A stretch of 46,647 nt of DNA from Teichococcus aestuarii (GTDB taxonomy: Bacteria > Pseudomonadota > Alphaproteobacteria > Acetobacterales > Acetobacteraceae): positions 1-46,647 of the forward strand of contig NZ_PDOA01000025.1 of NCBI RefSeq assembly GCF_003116135.1, read 5' to 3'. This document shows, piece after piece, positions 1-9,000 of the stretch. A program made the position numbers and the translations under genes. The stretch's first letter is position 1, and each line of letters opens with the position of its first letter. Below the pieces are notes generated by a model that searched no databases, had not been told where the DNA came from, and worked only from the letters and a program-made list of their open reading frames with translations.

Positions 1-2
1 AG

Positions 3-227
3 AGCAACAAGCAGACGGAGAGCGAGGCGATGCGGCGCAGGGCGCTGATGCTGCCGCAGGAGATCAGCCGCATGCCGCGGGATCAGGTCGTGGTTCTCAG
101 ACCGGGCATCATGCCGCTGCGGATGCAACGGATCCGCTGGTTCGAGGATCGGTGGTTCAAGGATCGCGGTGGGGCAGTGCCGGAATGGCCTACACTAGAA
201 GTCTCCGTTGATCGCGATGCCGTCTAA
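3..227 (+). CDS. traG: TraG/VirD4 type IV coupling protein, C-terminal end (partial)
   Basis: Open from the left edge in frame 3 and ending at a TAA, this leaves 74 residues of a protein whose start lies outside the window. The segment LPQEISRMPRDQVVVLRPG followed by MPLRMQRIRWFEDRWF matches the C-terminal end of TraG/VirD4 coupling proteins, where a 'P.EI..MP.D..V.....P' strand precedes an R/Y-rich 'EDRRF' tail. Coupling proteins are inner-membrane ATPases that hand the relaxase-DNA complex to the type IV secretion channel. The ATPase domain itself is not visible here. It converges on the relaxase operon further right, so the stretch between them is a cargo gap at the ends of two transfer operons. 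Confidence 0.7.
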   Translation, partial: SNKQTESEAMRRRALMLPQEISRMPRDQVVVLRPGIMPLRMQRIRWFEDRWFKDRGGAVPEWPTLEVSVDRDAV

Positions 228-298
228 GCTCAGTACCTATTAACAGGCCTCTTGTGCTTCGATCCTGCTGTGATTTCCTGGTTGCAGGAGGTGCTGCC

Positions 299-475
299 AT
301 GGCTGACTTGTTCTGGCCCTCAAAGGCGCGGATCCAGCGGATCACGCTCTACTCCCGACTCTTGCACGGAGCGCCACGGGTCGATAACCAGCGTGTCGTC
401 AGCGGTATTATCCACGTCATCCGTATCGCCATGCGCTACGACTGCTGCGCTCACATCTTCATGTCCGGCACCTGA
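299..475 (+). pseudogene. IS5-family transposase N-terminal relic
   Basis: The reading starting MADLFWPSKARIQ and continuing HGAPRVDNQRVVSGIIHVIR resembles the start of IS5-family transposases (typically 'DLFWLSDEQ...HGKPRVDDRRVLSGIIYV'). After about 50 residues the similarity stops and the frame closes at 475. No DDE catalytic part follows. It is the only thing recognised in the 228-557 gap and is a decayed scar. Confidence 0.6.
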
Positions 476-557
476 CTATACTGCGGTAAAGGTAGAAATC
501 TACATCTTGTGGCTCCGTTCTGGTCTTGTACGCCAACATGCTGTGTCAGAGGCCATC

Positions 558-710
558 ATGGCCAAAAGCAGCGGCAAGAGCTCCAGCAGCAAGACTACCT
601 CACCCAAGGCCGCATCGGCGGCTTCCGACGTGCTACGCGATGGCCGGACAGGCGATAAATCCAAAACGGCGGCAGGCTCGGTCCTGTCCCAGAAGCCCAA
701 GAAGAAATAG
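558..710 (+). CDS. Small Ser/Lys-rich hypothetical protein
   Basis: A 50-residue basic protein starting MAKSSGKSSSSK and ending LSQKPKKK. The composition (Ser, Lys, Ala, Thr) and the pattern 'AASAASDVLRDGRTGDKSKTAAGS' resemble a family of very small uncharacterised proteins common on proteobacterial mobile elements. Nothing indicates a membrane segment or enzyme. The ATG at 558 has a weak AGAGG upstream. A longer frame opens at 252, but it reads against the transposase relic and is unlikely to be translated. The next gene starts 2 nt after the stop, suggesting co-translation. Function unknown. Confidence 0.55.
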   Translation: MAKSSGKSSSSKTTSPKAASAASDVLRDGRTGDKSKTAAGSVLSQKPKKK

Positions 711-712
711 CC

Positions 713-979
713 ATGCCAAAGCTATTCATCTTCAAATGCGCTACCGACCATGAGCTGCTGGGATGCACTTATGACAAGGGGGCGGCAAATTTGCCGCCCG
801 ATACCTGTAAGGGGGATTGGAAGCTGGTCTCGGAGCACGAGATGGCGCCTGGAGAGGACATACCAGCCATTGTGGGTGTTGCACGGCAGGCGCTAGCCGA
901 CGACTTGGCCGCGCAAGGCTACCATCTCTCCCACGCCAGAATCATCGCCACGCGATCGGACGTCCGCAGAGGGACATAG
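713..979 (+). CDS. Hypothetical protein, 88 aa
   Basis: Starts MPKLFIFKCATDHELLG with the ATG 2 nt after the stop of the preceding 50-aa gene, so the two probably share a transcript. The protein has mixed alpha/beta composition and no signal peptide, transmembrane segment or known motif. I do not recognise the family. It may be cargo of the same element. Confidence 0.5.
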   Translation: MPKLFIFKCATDHELLGCTYDKGAANLPPDTCKGDWKLVSEHEMAPGEDIPAIVGVARQALADDLAAQGYHLSHARIIATRSDVRRGT

Positions 980-1062
980 GCCAAGGTCATGCCTCGGGAG
1001 CCATTCAGGAGCTCCAGAGCTTGGCCGCATGTACATTGTGCTGTCTCGAAGCTGCATTTTTG

Positions 1063-1088
1063 TGTATGATAAAGAACGTTATCATACA
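1063..1088. promoter_or_regulatory. 10-bp inverted repeat upstream of the TIR-like gene (candidate operator)
   Basis: TGTATGATAA and TTATCATACA form a perfect 10-bp dyad separated by AGAACG. TATGAT inside the left arm could serve as a -10 box. The dyad ends 3 nt before an ATG at 1092, leaving that ATG without a Shine-Dalgarno. GTG 1104 has GGAG at 1094-1097 with 6-nt spacing and is the better start. A repressor bound here would block the TIR-like/recombinase operon. Confidence 0.5.
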
Positions 1089-1103
1089 TAAATGGAGTCG
1101 CTT

Positions 1104-1991
1104 GTGGCACGTCGCCCTTCCTCTACCCCGGTGCCGCAACACGCGGTGCTCACCGTTGACCAGATGCGGCGTGGTATCGGTCGGCTAAAGAAGCGCATTG
1201 AGGAGGTAGAGGCATTTGACCCACAGACCGTGCAGAAGCGATATGCGCCAGAGATAACAACGCTCGAAACCTCCATCGAGGAGACCCTTGGAGCGGTCTT
1301 CGGATCAGGCACCATAGAGTACAATCGTTATTACGGCGCGCACCAGCTGGATGCTGGCGGAAGGGCTATGCTTATGATCGGCGGCAGTGGACCAGAGCCG
1401 ATCAGCGAAGTACGCGATGATATTGAGAAGGGAAAGCAATCCTCCCTTGCTCTTCTCAGGCAGGCAATCCGGTTCCTCGAAGAGGAAATCACCGATCGGG
1501 AGAATGAGACTGCACCATCGGTTCCGGCACAGGCCAAGAGACCGTCACGGAAGGTATTCGTCGTGCACGGGCATGACGAAGCTGCGCTCCAGTCTGTCGC
1601 TCGTTATCTCGAAAAGCTCGGCTTGGAAGCCATTATCCTACGTGAGCAGCCCGACCAAGGCCTGACCATCATCGAGAAGTTTGAGGGTTGTGCAGCCGAG
1701 GTGGGCTTTGCCGTAGTGCTCCTCACACCTGACGACATTGGCGGCAGCACTATGGGGCCGCAACAGGCTTCCCGTGCCCGTCAGAACGTCATCTTTGAAC
1801 TAGGATACTTCGCGGGCAAACTTGGTAGAGGTAGAGCCTGCTTGCTGCGCAAAGGCGATGTAGAAATTCCTTCGGACCTCTATGGCGTCATCTATACCGA
1901 TCTCGACATTGCCGAGGGCTGGAAAATGAAGCTGGTGAGGGAACTTAAGGCAGCCAAGCTCGACTTCGACGCCAATCGAGCTTGGGAATGA
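1104..1991 (+). CDS. TIR-like nucleotide-binding protein (PF10137/CAP12 type)
   Basis: About 295 aa. The N-terminal half (to about residue 145) is predicted helical, with '[19 protein letters not shown]', and has no named domain that I recognise. The C-terminal half begins [14 protein letters not shown], continues [25 protein letters not shown] and [14 protein letters not shown], and ends with the [18 protein letters not shown] block. This is the signature of the predicted nucleotide-binding TIR-like family (PF10137). Relatives include TIR effectors of CBASS (Cap12) and Pycsar that degrade NAD+ on activation. No cyclase is seen nearby, so any trigger is unknown. The start is set by GGAG at 1094-1097 before GTG 1104; ATG 1092 is the alternative. 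The stop overlaps the next gene (ATGA), implying coupled translation with a tyrosine recombinase. A defence role is inference from family and context. Confidence 0.85.
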   Translation: MARRPSSTPVPQHAVLTVDQMRRGIGRLKKRIEEVEAFDPQTVQKRYAPEITTLETSIEETLGAVFGSGTIEYNRYYGAHQLDAGGRAMLMIGGSGPEPISEVRDDIEKGKQSSLALLRQAIRFLEEEITDRENETAPSVPAQAKRPSRKVFVVHGHDEAALQSVARYLEKLGLEAIILREQPDQGLTIIEKFEGCAAEVGFAVVLLTPDDIGGSTMGPQQASRARQNVIFELGYFAGKLGRGRACLLRKGDVEIPSDLYGVIYTDLDIAEGWKMKLVRELKAAKLDFDANRAWE

Positions 1992-2962
1992 CCGGCGAGC
2001 TGGTGCAGCTAGCCAAAGGTTCTGGACTTGCCGAGCTAGCCGTTCCCTTACTTATCATGGCCGAGGGTGAACGCGCCGCGAGCCGCTATATCGAATTCTT
2101 TACGGCGCAAGTTCGCAATCCGAACACTCGCAGTGCCTATATCCGCGCAGCGTCAGTCTTCTTCGCCTGGTGCGAACAGCATGGCCTCCCACTTACCGCC
2201 ATCCAGCCGGTGCACGTCGCTACCTACATCGAGCAAATAGGCCGCGAGCGCTCAGCTCCAACCGTGAAGCAGCATCTAGCTGCCATCCGCATGCTGTTTG
2301 ACTGGCTGGTGATCGGTCAGGTGGTGCCGCATAACCCAGCGGGCGCGGTACGCGGTCCGAAGCACAGCATCTCTACCGGCAAAACACATATGCCAAGCCG
2401 CGAGGAAGCCAGATCGCTTCTGGCAGCTATCGACACGACCAGCCTGATTGGCCTGCGCGACCGCGCGCTAATTGGCATGCTGCTGTACACCTTTGCCCGC
2501 GTCAGCGCCACGACCGCCATGCGAGTGAGCGACTACTATCCGGTCGGCAAACGCTGGTGGGTACGGCTGCATGAGAAGGGCGACAAAGAGCACACTATTC
2601 CGGCGCATCACACGTTGCAGAACTGGCTCGATGCCTACCTGGAAGCGGCGGCCATCGCGGAGGATCGCAAGGGGCTTCTGTTTCGCTCCGCTGCTGGACG
2701 CACCGGCCAGCTGACCGCCAACGGCATGAGCCAGGCTGATGCCTATCGCATGATCCAGCGCCGGGCTGAGGCGGGGGGCGTGGCTACACGCATCGGATGC
2801 CATTCATGGCGGGCAAGGGGGATCACTGCGTATCTGGAGAATGGCGGCTTGCTGGAGCATGCCCAGCAGATGGCGGCCCATGCGTCGGCACGCACCACCA
2901 AGCTCTATGACCGGCGAGGCCAGCAGATCACTCTCGATGAGGTCGAGAGGATCACCTTATAG
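1988..2962 (+). CDS. Tyrosine recombinase / phage-type integrase
   Basis: A 324-aa XerC/D-like site-specific recombinase. Residues about 25-110 form a SAM-like core-binding domain ([20 protein letters not shown]). The catalytic domain shows the first Arg in [18 protein letters not shown], the beta-hairpin Lys in [12 protein letters not shown], the H-x-x-R pair in [17 protein letters not shown], the second His in [17 protein letters not shown] and the nucleophilic Tyr in KLYDRR. All catalytic positions are present. ATG 1988 overlaps the TGA of the TIR-like gene by four bases, and a TTG at 1982 would add two residues. The coupling makes the two proteins stoichiometric partners or cargo moved together. 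Family members integrate or resolve mobile elements. No att site was identified. Confidence 0.88.
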   Translation: MTGELVQLAKGSGLAELAVPLLIMAEGERAASRYIEFFTAQVRNPNTRSAYIRAASVFFAWCEQHGLPLTAIQPVHVATYIEQIGRERSAPTVKQHLAAIRMLFDWLVIGQVVPHNPAGAVRGPKHSISTGKTHMPSREEARSLLAAIDTTSLIGLRDRALIGMLLYTFARVSATTAMRVSDYYPVGKRWWVRLHEKGDKEHTIPAHHTLQNWLDAYLEAAAIAEDRKGLLFRSAAGRTGQLTANGMSQADAYRMIQRRAEAGGVATRIGCHSWRARGITAYLENGGLLEHAQQMAAHASARTTKLYDRRGQQITLDEVERITL

Positions 2963-3014
2963 AAGGCATATGCATTACAGTATAGCATTGTAAAAATGAG
3001 GATGCTCCGGGACA

Positions 3015-3799
3015 ATGAACTTCACCCATTACAATCTTGGCCATGTCGAACGCGGAAACATTATTGAAGTTTTTCTTCAGGGCAGCGCCGCCAACGTGCG
3101 GATCATGGACGCTTCCAACTTCTCCAGCTACCGTACGGGACGTAGCCACCGATATATCGGCGGCTTGGTTACCCGCTCACCTTATCGGGCGACCGTGCCG
3201 CATTCTGGCACGTGGCAGTGGACATGCAGGGGCTTCGCGGCTCCGTACGGTCAGGTGCGCGTGTAATCCCAGCAGCGGCCTTTCGCCCTCTGCCTGCGGC
3301 TAATGAAGCGCCGCTCCGCAGCATTCCAACGCTCGCCCGCAGCTCTTACGAGGATGAGGCGCCTCTCGTGGAAGCGCCTGATGGCCTCTACGATGTGTTT
3401 GTGTCGCATGCATCGGAGGATAAGGAAGACGTCGTCCGTCCGCTGGTGGAGGCATTGCGCGAGGCCGGACTAGCGGTCTGATACGATGAATTCGTGCTGC
3501 GCATTGGCGACAGCTTGCGTCGGAAGATCGACAAAGGCCTGGCAAGCAGCCGTTTCGGGGTGGTGGTACTTTCACAGGCGTTCTTTGGAAAGGGCTGGCC
3601 AGAATACGAGCTGGACGGGCTGGTTACGCGCTCGGTCTCAGGCGAACAAATCCTCCTTCCCATCTGGCACAATGTCAGCAAACGTGAAGTAGGATATTCG
3701 CCGTCCCTGGCTGACAAGGTGGCGCGCAGCACCGCCACTCACACTGTGGAAGAAATCGCGGCGGAGATCGTGGACGTGGTTAAGAACCCGCCGACATAA
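3015..3799 (+). pseudogene. DUF1883-TIR domain protein, frameshifted and with an in-frame stop
   Basis: The first frame from ATG 3015 (MNFTHYNLGHVERG, NVRIMDASNFSSYRTG, SGTW) is a DUF1883 domain. Near 3210-3220 the sense moves to the frame starting GTG 3212 (VDMQGLRGSVRSGARV) and runs into a TIR domain (YDVFVSHASEDKEDVVRPL). It hits TGA at 3479-3481 exactly where the family has Trp (GLAV-W-YDEFVLRIGD). The same frame then continues to 3799 with SLRRKIDKGLASSRFGVVVL and ILLPIWHNVSK. The intact family joins DUF1883 to TIR. Two lesions, a net frameshift and TGG to TGA, indicate an inactivated gene. A sequencing error could explain one lesion but less easily both. Confidence 0.85.
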
Positions 3800-3820
3800 C
3801 GGGTCAGCTTCGTGCCTGGC

Positions 3821-4795
3821 TTAACGCCAAAGCGGCAAGGCGTCCCATCCGGCCGGAAACCCGCTGCGGTCAAAGGACACATGCGGGTTGGCCGGGAAGC
3901 TGGCGGCGAGTTCCTTCAAGCGCTGCGGCCAGTGCGTCCCGGGATTGATGATTTGCAGCATGAAGCGCAGTCCGGCCGCGACCGCATACAGCCGGTTCTC
4001 GGCAAAGCTATTGCCAACCAGGTGATCAAGTAGCGGCACCTCGCCCCGGTGCAGGGGCTTGGGCTGGTCGATCAATGGCTGATTCCACAGCCGGGCATGA
4101 TGAGCGCTGACGTTGCGGACGAAGTTGAACGCTTTCATCCAGCTGGCCAGCAGTTCGCGCCGTGGCAGCTGGTAGCGGGCGGCGAGCGTCAGCTGGTCGG
4201 CCACGGTCAGGCCGGATAGGAAGCGCGACAGCATACCGAAATCCCACAGCTCCACGCTCATCCAAATCGGCAGGTCGGACGCGGGGTACTTCGCGCGGAA
4301 ATGCAGGACGAAATCAGCCTTGGAGCGCCGCTCCACTTCATCCAGCTTCTTGAGCCAGTCCTGATGCCCGGTCAGGCCGTTCCAAGGCTGCACCTTCTTG
4401 GCAAAGTTCCCATGTAGTAGAGCAGGGTTTCGATGTGCGGCCGGATCACGCGGGCCGAGGAGGAGGGCCACATCGGTGCGTAGCGCGATCTCCACCCGCT
4501 CCAGCGCATCGAGCATCAGCAGGCGCAGCTTCTTGTCGAAGACGTACAGCTCGAACACCGTGGAGAATTGGGTGCCTGGCATGAAATCATCATGCACTAC
4601 GGTTTGAAGCTGGCCGCCCGAAAGGGGCGAGACGATCGAGCGCCGGAACGGATACCAGTAGGCACTGAGCCGGTAATAGCCCACCCGCTTGAGGCAGTCC
4701 TCAGCCGTACCTGGCTGGCTCACCGTCATGCCGCGTGACTGAAGAAGCACCAGCTGGTCAGGAACGGGGAGGTAAGGTTTGCGGTACTGGCTCAC
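3821..4795 (-). CDS. Abi family (Abi_2, AbiD/AbiF-like) HEPN protein
   Basis: About 324 aa from GTG 4795; a TTG at 4873 would add 26 residues unlike the family. The N-terminus YRKPYLPVPDQLVLLQSRGM, then LKRVGYYRLSAYWYPFR, and the C-terminal WMKAFNFVRNVSAHHARLWN are the Abi_2 (PF07751) landmarks. RNVSAHH supplies the R-x4-H motif of HEPN ribonucleases. Members abort phage infection, and some AbiF proteins are paired with a small structured RNA upstream. It lies tail-to-tail with the broken DUF1883-TIR gene (22-nt gap) and next to a decayed second Abi copy. The AT-rich 430 bp upstream could hold the promoter or an RNA partner, which I cannot confirm by eye. Confidence 0.85.
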   Translation of the reverse strand: MSQYRKPYLPVPDQLVLLQSRGMTVSQPGTAEDCLKRVGYYRLSAYWYPFRRSIVSPLSGGQLQTVVHDDFMPGTQFSTVFELYVFDKKLRLLMLDALERVEIALRTDVALLLGPRDPAAHRNPALLHGNFAKKVQPWNGLTGHQDWLKKLDEVERRSKADFVLHFRAKYPASDLPIWMSVELWDFGMLSRFLSGLTVADQLTLAARYQLPRRELLASWMKAFNFVRNVSAHHARLWNQPLIDQPKPLHRGEVPLLDHLVGNSFAENRLYAVAAGLRFMLQIINPGTHWPQRLKELAASFPANPHVSFDRSGFPAGWDALPLWR

Positions 4796-5228
4796 GAATG
4801 GATCGCACAAGCGAAAACCGACCCGTACACCGAAGTGCAGAGGGGCCGGCCGTGTTACACAAGCATCTAGCAATTAGACAGGCTTTTGTCAATGGGAAGG
4901 GGCCATGCCGACTATTATTAGTGGCAAACACTGGCTCTCGGCAGGACAATACCACATCCAGTCTAGGGTCGACTAAGCGATGGCTAAAGGAGTAGATTTG
5001 TCTTTTCTAGACTTAGCCAAGAATTAGGCGTATAATTGCTTCTAGTAACAACCCCTCCAGAAGGCGCGCCATGAGTCTGAACAAAAAACTTGCGTGTTCG
5101 CAAATTTTACGCTAAAATAATAGCTCGCAGGCGAACTAATATCATTTTTTGGATTTAAAGTCAAGGCGCCTACCAGATTTTGTGTCTTGGCGCGGTGAAT
5201 ACCCTAGGACGTTGTCGAGGCTTTTCAC
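4796..5228. other. AT-rich intergenic region upstream of the Abi gene
   Basis: No credible ORF. It is conspicuously AT-rich against its surroundings. A dyad GGCTAA (4982-4987) / TTAGCC (5013-5018) extends inward to a bulged stem, and GTTCGC (5096-5101) pairs with GCGAAC (5131-5136). TATAAT lies at 5031-5036 on the plus strand without a convincing -35. It may contain the abi promoter or an Abi-associated RNA, or simply be foreign DNA. Confidence 0.4.
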
Positions 5229-5444
5229 CTAGGCGGAGCCGGGCAGCAAACCGGGATCAATGTCATTCAGCGTGACGGACACCTCCCAAAGCCGCTTTGC
5301 GAGCACAGGATCCTGGGCCTGCGCAGTGCGCGAGGTTTCGACTGAGAGGCCGCGCATCTCACCGAATCCAACCGGACCGTAATGGCCACTGAGCTTAATA
5401 GGTCCGCTGCGGCCCGCCACATAGCAGCCTGCGTATGCTTTCAC
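5229..5444 (-). pseudogene. Short-chain dehydrogenase C-terminal fragment (tentative)
   Basis: An open stretch of 71 codons ends in DPVLAKRLWEVSVTL, which resembles the extreme C-terminus of retinol-dehydrogenase-like SDR proteins ('DP.LA..LWE.SE.L'). No Rossmann glycine motif or YxxxK is present in the open part, and the reading closes on the far side at about 5450, where the Abi fragment ends. A remnant only; the assignment rests on one short block. Confidence 0.35.
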
Positions 5445-5453
5445 CGTGTGAAT

Positions 5454-5849
5454 TCATCGCCAGCCAATCGCTCCATCCAGGCGCCTGTCCGGTTGGATAG
5501 GGAGCACTCCAGCCGGGAAGCTGGCGGCCATTTCCTTGGCGTTGCGGCCAGTGCGTTCCGGGATGATGGTTTGCAGTATGAAGCGCAGTCGGGCCGCGAC
5601 GGCATAGAGCGGGTTATAAGCCAAGCTAACCAACCAGGCGATCAAGTGGCGGGACCTCCCCTCATTACGAGGGCTTGGACTGGCCGATAAGTACTGGTTC
5701 CACAGCCGGGCATGACAGGCGCTGACCTTGCGGGCGAAGTTGAACGCTTTCATCCAACTGGTCAGCAGTTCGCCCCGTGGCAGCTGGTAGCGAGCGTCAG
5801 CGGCGACGAACGTCAAAATCGCCACTTCCCAGGAGGCATCTTGGCCCAA
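5454..5849 (-). pseudogene. Second Abi_2 protein, C-terminal remnant
   Basis: Residues ARYQLPRGELLTSWMKAFNF, ARKVSACHARLWNQ and LYAVAARLRFILQTI align closely with the C-terminal third of the neighbouring intact Abi protein. The N-terminal two thirds are missing. The HEPN-like motif reads RKVSACH instead of RNVSAHH, so the first His is replaced by Cys. Between 5850 and 6071 nothing further of the gene is recognisable. A partial duplicate of the 3821-4795 gene or of a relative that has decayed. Confidence 0.7.
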
Positions 5850-6071
5850 ATCTAAACGACGCTGCTCCTACCAGCTAGCACGGTTGCGAGGCACCCAAAT
5901 GAATGGCAGCGAAAGCAGACCCAGCGGTTGGAACAGCCGAGGTCGACCCAACCCCGTCGGCCAGTGTCGAGGGTGCATTTTCTGCTTTCAGGACGTTGGC
6001 CGCACGTAGCAGATGACCGACACGGGCGCGAAGCCGACCCCGCCTGACCCATGGAGGGTGCCGCTATCGGA

Positions 6072-9000
6072 CTAACGACGTCGACGCGGAGCACGCGAAC
6101 GGGGTGTTTTGGCTGAGTGATCCGCGCCGTCTCCTTTAACTTTCCTGCCAGCCGGCGTCTTCGGTGCCTGAGCCCTGATTCCTATCGGCTCGCCTGGGCT
6201 CTGCCGCGGTTGATCCGCCGGCACAGGGTGACCCTGACGGCTTCGTAGGGCCATCGGCGCCCACAGCGCCGCCGGCCTGCCCGCATCGTAACTGGCGATG
6301 GCCCGATCCAGCTTCTGCATAAGGCTGTCCGGGCTCGGCTCGGCATGCACCGGCCCTCCGGGTTTCGGCAGGTGCATCTGGTGCACTGGGTTCCAGGCAT
6401 AGCCGCGCAGTACTCGAACCCGCCGGTCATCCACCGCGCTGAGTATGACCTCGTCCAGCGCCGCGCCGTAGGACATGCGGCCTTCCGCCACCTGCGGCGC
6501 CACCAGGCGCAGGGTCACCGCCTCCAGGCTGATCGCAGCACGCGATGTCGGTGCTGCTCCAAGACGTTCGGCGGTCCGGTTCTGCACCTCCAGGTTCAGG
6601 CTCATCTGCTGCAGCACGGGCGCGAGGCTCTGCGCCTGCCGGTTCTCCTGCGCTTGCCGTACAAGGCGTGTTTCCGGCAGTGCCGCCTTCTGCCGTATCT
6701 GCCGCCGCCGCATGCCTTCCTGGAAGGTGTTGCGGGCCTTCTGGGACAATTCCTGGAACCGGCGCAGCAGCGCCAGCGCGCTGTCCTTGACCGGCGCACG
6801 GCCGAAGTTCCGCTCCACATTGGCCCAGGCCGCATCCAGCGCCGCCTGGCCCGTCAGCTTCGGCGCGTTCACCGGCCGGCGGTCCTCGACCTCCCGCGCC
6901 TCGGCGCCCAGGCTGCCGACGATGTGGCTGGCGACGCGATGCCGGCTGGCGCCGACATGCGCGGCGTAGAGGGTGACGCCGCGGCTGCCCGCCGGCATGG
7001 CCAGGATGTGCTCGTCGCTGGTGATCCCCTGCGCGGTGTTGATCGTCAGCACGTCGCCATAGCTCAGCCGGATCTGCCCACTGCGCCGGTCCCGGAAGCC
7101 GTGCCAGGGTACAAAACCTTCCTTGCCGTCCCGCGTCGCTAGCACCAAGCCACCCTCTTGGACCTCTTTCACGGTCAGCACCGAGCCATTCTCCCCCATC
7201 ATGGTGTCGCGCCCGGCGCCGGCGCGGCTGGTGCGCTGGAACAGCCGCACCCGGTCACCTTCGGCCAACAGGAGAGGGTAGCTGGCGCCTGTGGCATCGC
7301 TGGCCTCGATCGTCACCCGATCCGGACCGAGCGCGCCAGCGGCCCGGCGCACCTCGCGGATGGCGCGGCTGACCGCTAGAGCGTCCTGGTTGGTCGGCGC
7401 CGACACCGTAACGCTGTAGCGCGGATCCCCGGCATGGGCCGCCACGCGCTCGCCCCACAGCGCCGCGGCGCGTCGCACCGCCGCCTCATAGCCACCCGGC
7501 ACCAGCTCCGCCTGTCCTTCGGCTCGCTTGGCCGCCAGCGCCTCGCCGATGCGGCCCTCGCGGAACAGGCCGACGATCGCGCGCTCGCGCTCGGTCGCCT
7601 GCCGCACCGTGGACAGCACCTCCGGGATCGCCTGTCGACCCAGCGCCTGCCGCAGCAGCTCGATGGTCGGCCCGGCCTCGATCGCCTGGCATTGCCGGTC
7701 ATCGCCCACCGCCACCAGTTTGAACCCGAGTTGCGCCTGCTGGCGCAACAGCTGCAGCATCTGCCTTGTGCCGATCTGGCCCAGCTCGTCCAGCGCCACC
7801 ACTGAGCGCGGGCCGAAATCCTGCGGCCGCCGCTGCATCCGGTCCAGCAGCGGCTCCAGCGCCAGGGTGCGCGCGCCGCTGATGCCGGCCTCCTGCAGCG
7901 CATTGGCCTGCCGCCAGGCCAGCGCGGTGCCCCAGACCTCGCGCCCCTGGTCGCTCCACCCCTCCACCAATGGCGCCAGGATGGTGGTCTTGCCGACCCC
8001 GGCACCGCCGATGACCACGGCGAATTCTGACCCGCCCCCAGCGCCTCGGCGGCGTGCCTCTGCTCGTTGGTCAGGGGCGTGCCGCGCGCGGCGGCGGCTT
8101 GCGCCAGGCGGGCAGGGGCCAGCGGCGCGTCTGGCTGCGCCTGCGCGGTGCGGGCCAGGGCAATCAGCTCCGCCTCCTGGTCGCGGTGCAGCGCGGTGGT
8201 GACGCGGACCCGCTCGGGCCGGCTGGAGGCACCTGGGCGGAACAGCAGGGATGTCAGCTGCCCATCCTGCCGCACCCCGTCCCGCGCCATGGCGCGCGTC
8301 ACCGATGACAGATCGTCCAGCGTCTCCATGCCGCCGGCGATCAGCCCGCGCGCCGCCGCCAGGCGCAGGTCGCTGCCGGTGACCACCGCGCGCTGCGCCA
8401 GCATGCCCTCCAGCACCGGCGCCGCCCCGTCGAGGGCATCGTCGACGCGCTGCTGCTGGCTGCGCTCCGGCGCCGGCGGCCCCATCCGCACGGCGGTGCC
8501 CGAATATTGCCAGCCGAGCTCGGCGATCTGCGCTCGCCAGGCGGCGAGGTCGGCCAGATCGTCGCCCTTGCCAAAGCGGCCTTCCTTGATCGCGGCCTTG
8601 AGCATGGCGATGCGTTGCTCTGGCCGCATCCCGGCCCAGGCCTCGGCGCTGTAGCCGTGGCGCCGCGCCCATTCCTCGGCGGAGCGCTCGCCATTCACCG
8701 TGCGCTTGCTGAACGCCCGGCAGATCTCCTCGGGGATGGCGGCGAGGCGCAGCGCTTGGGTGCGCTCCTCCAGCTCCACCGCCATGCCGAGGCGGCGCAA
8801 GTTCCGCCCCAGCAGCGCCTGGTACACCGCGCCGAATTCATGCACCCGACCGGCAATGCGGGTGGTGTCGATGCTCATCGCCCGGCCGCTGCGGGTCAGC
8901 ACTAGGTTCGGCACGATGGTGTGGGTGTGCAGCTGCGGATCACCGGCCACCGGCACGCTGTAGATCTCGGTGGCCTGCACCCCCGTGGTCGGATCGGCGC

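Noticed and set aside
3479-3481. UGA as tryptophan codon or selenocysteine
   Set aside because: TGA ends many intact genes in the window, there is no visible SECIS-like context, and a second lesion affects the same gene.
7376-8027. Arg/Trp-rich C-terminal tail of the relaxase N-terminal frame
   Set aside because: It is a shadow of the helicase domain after the frameshift.
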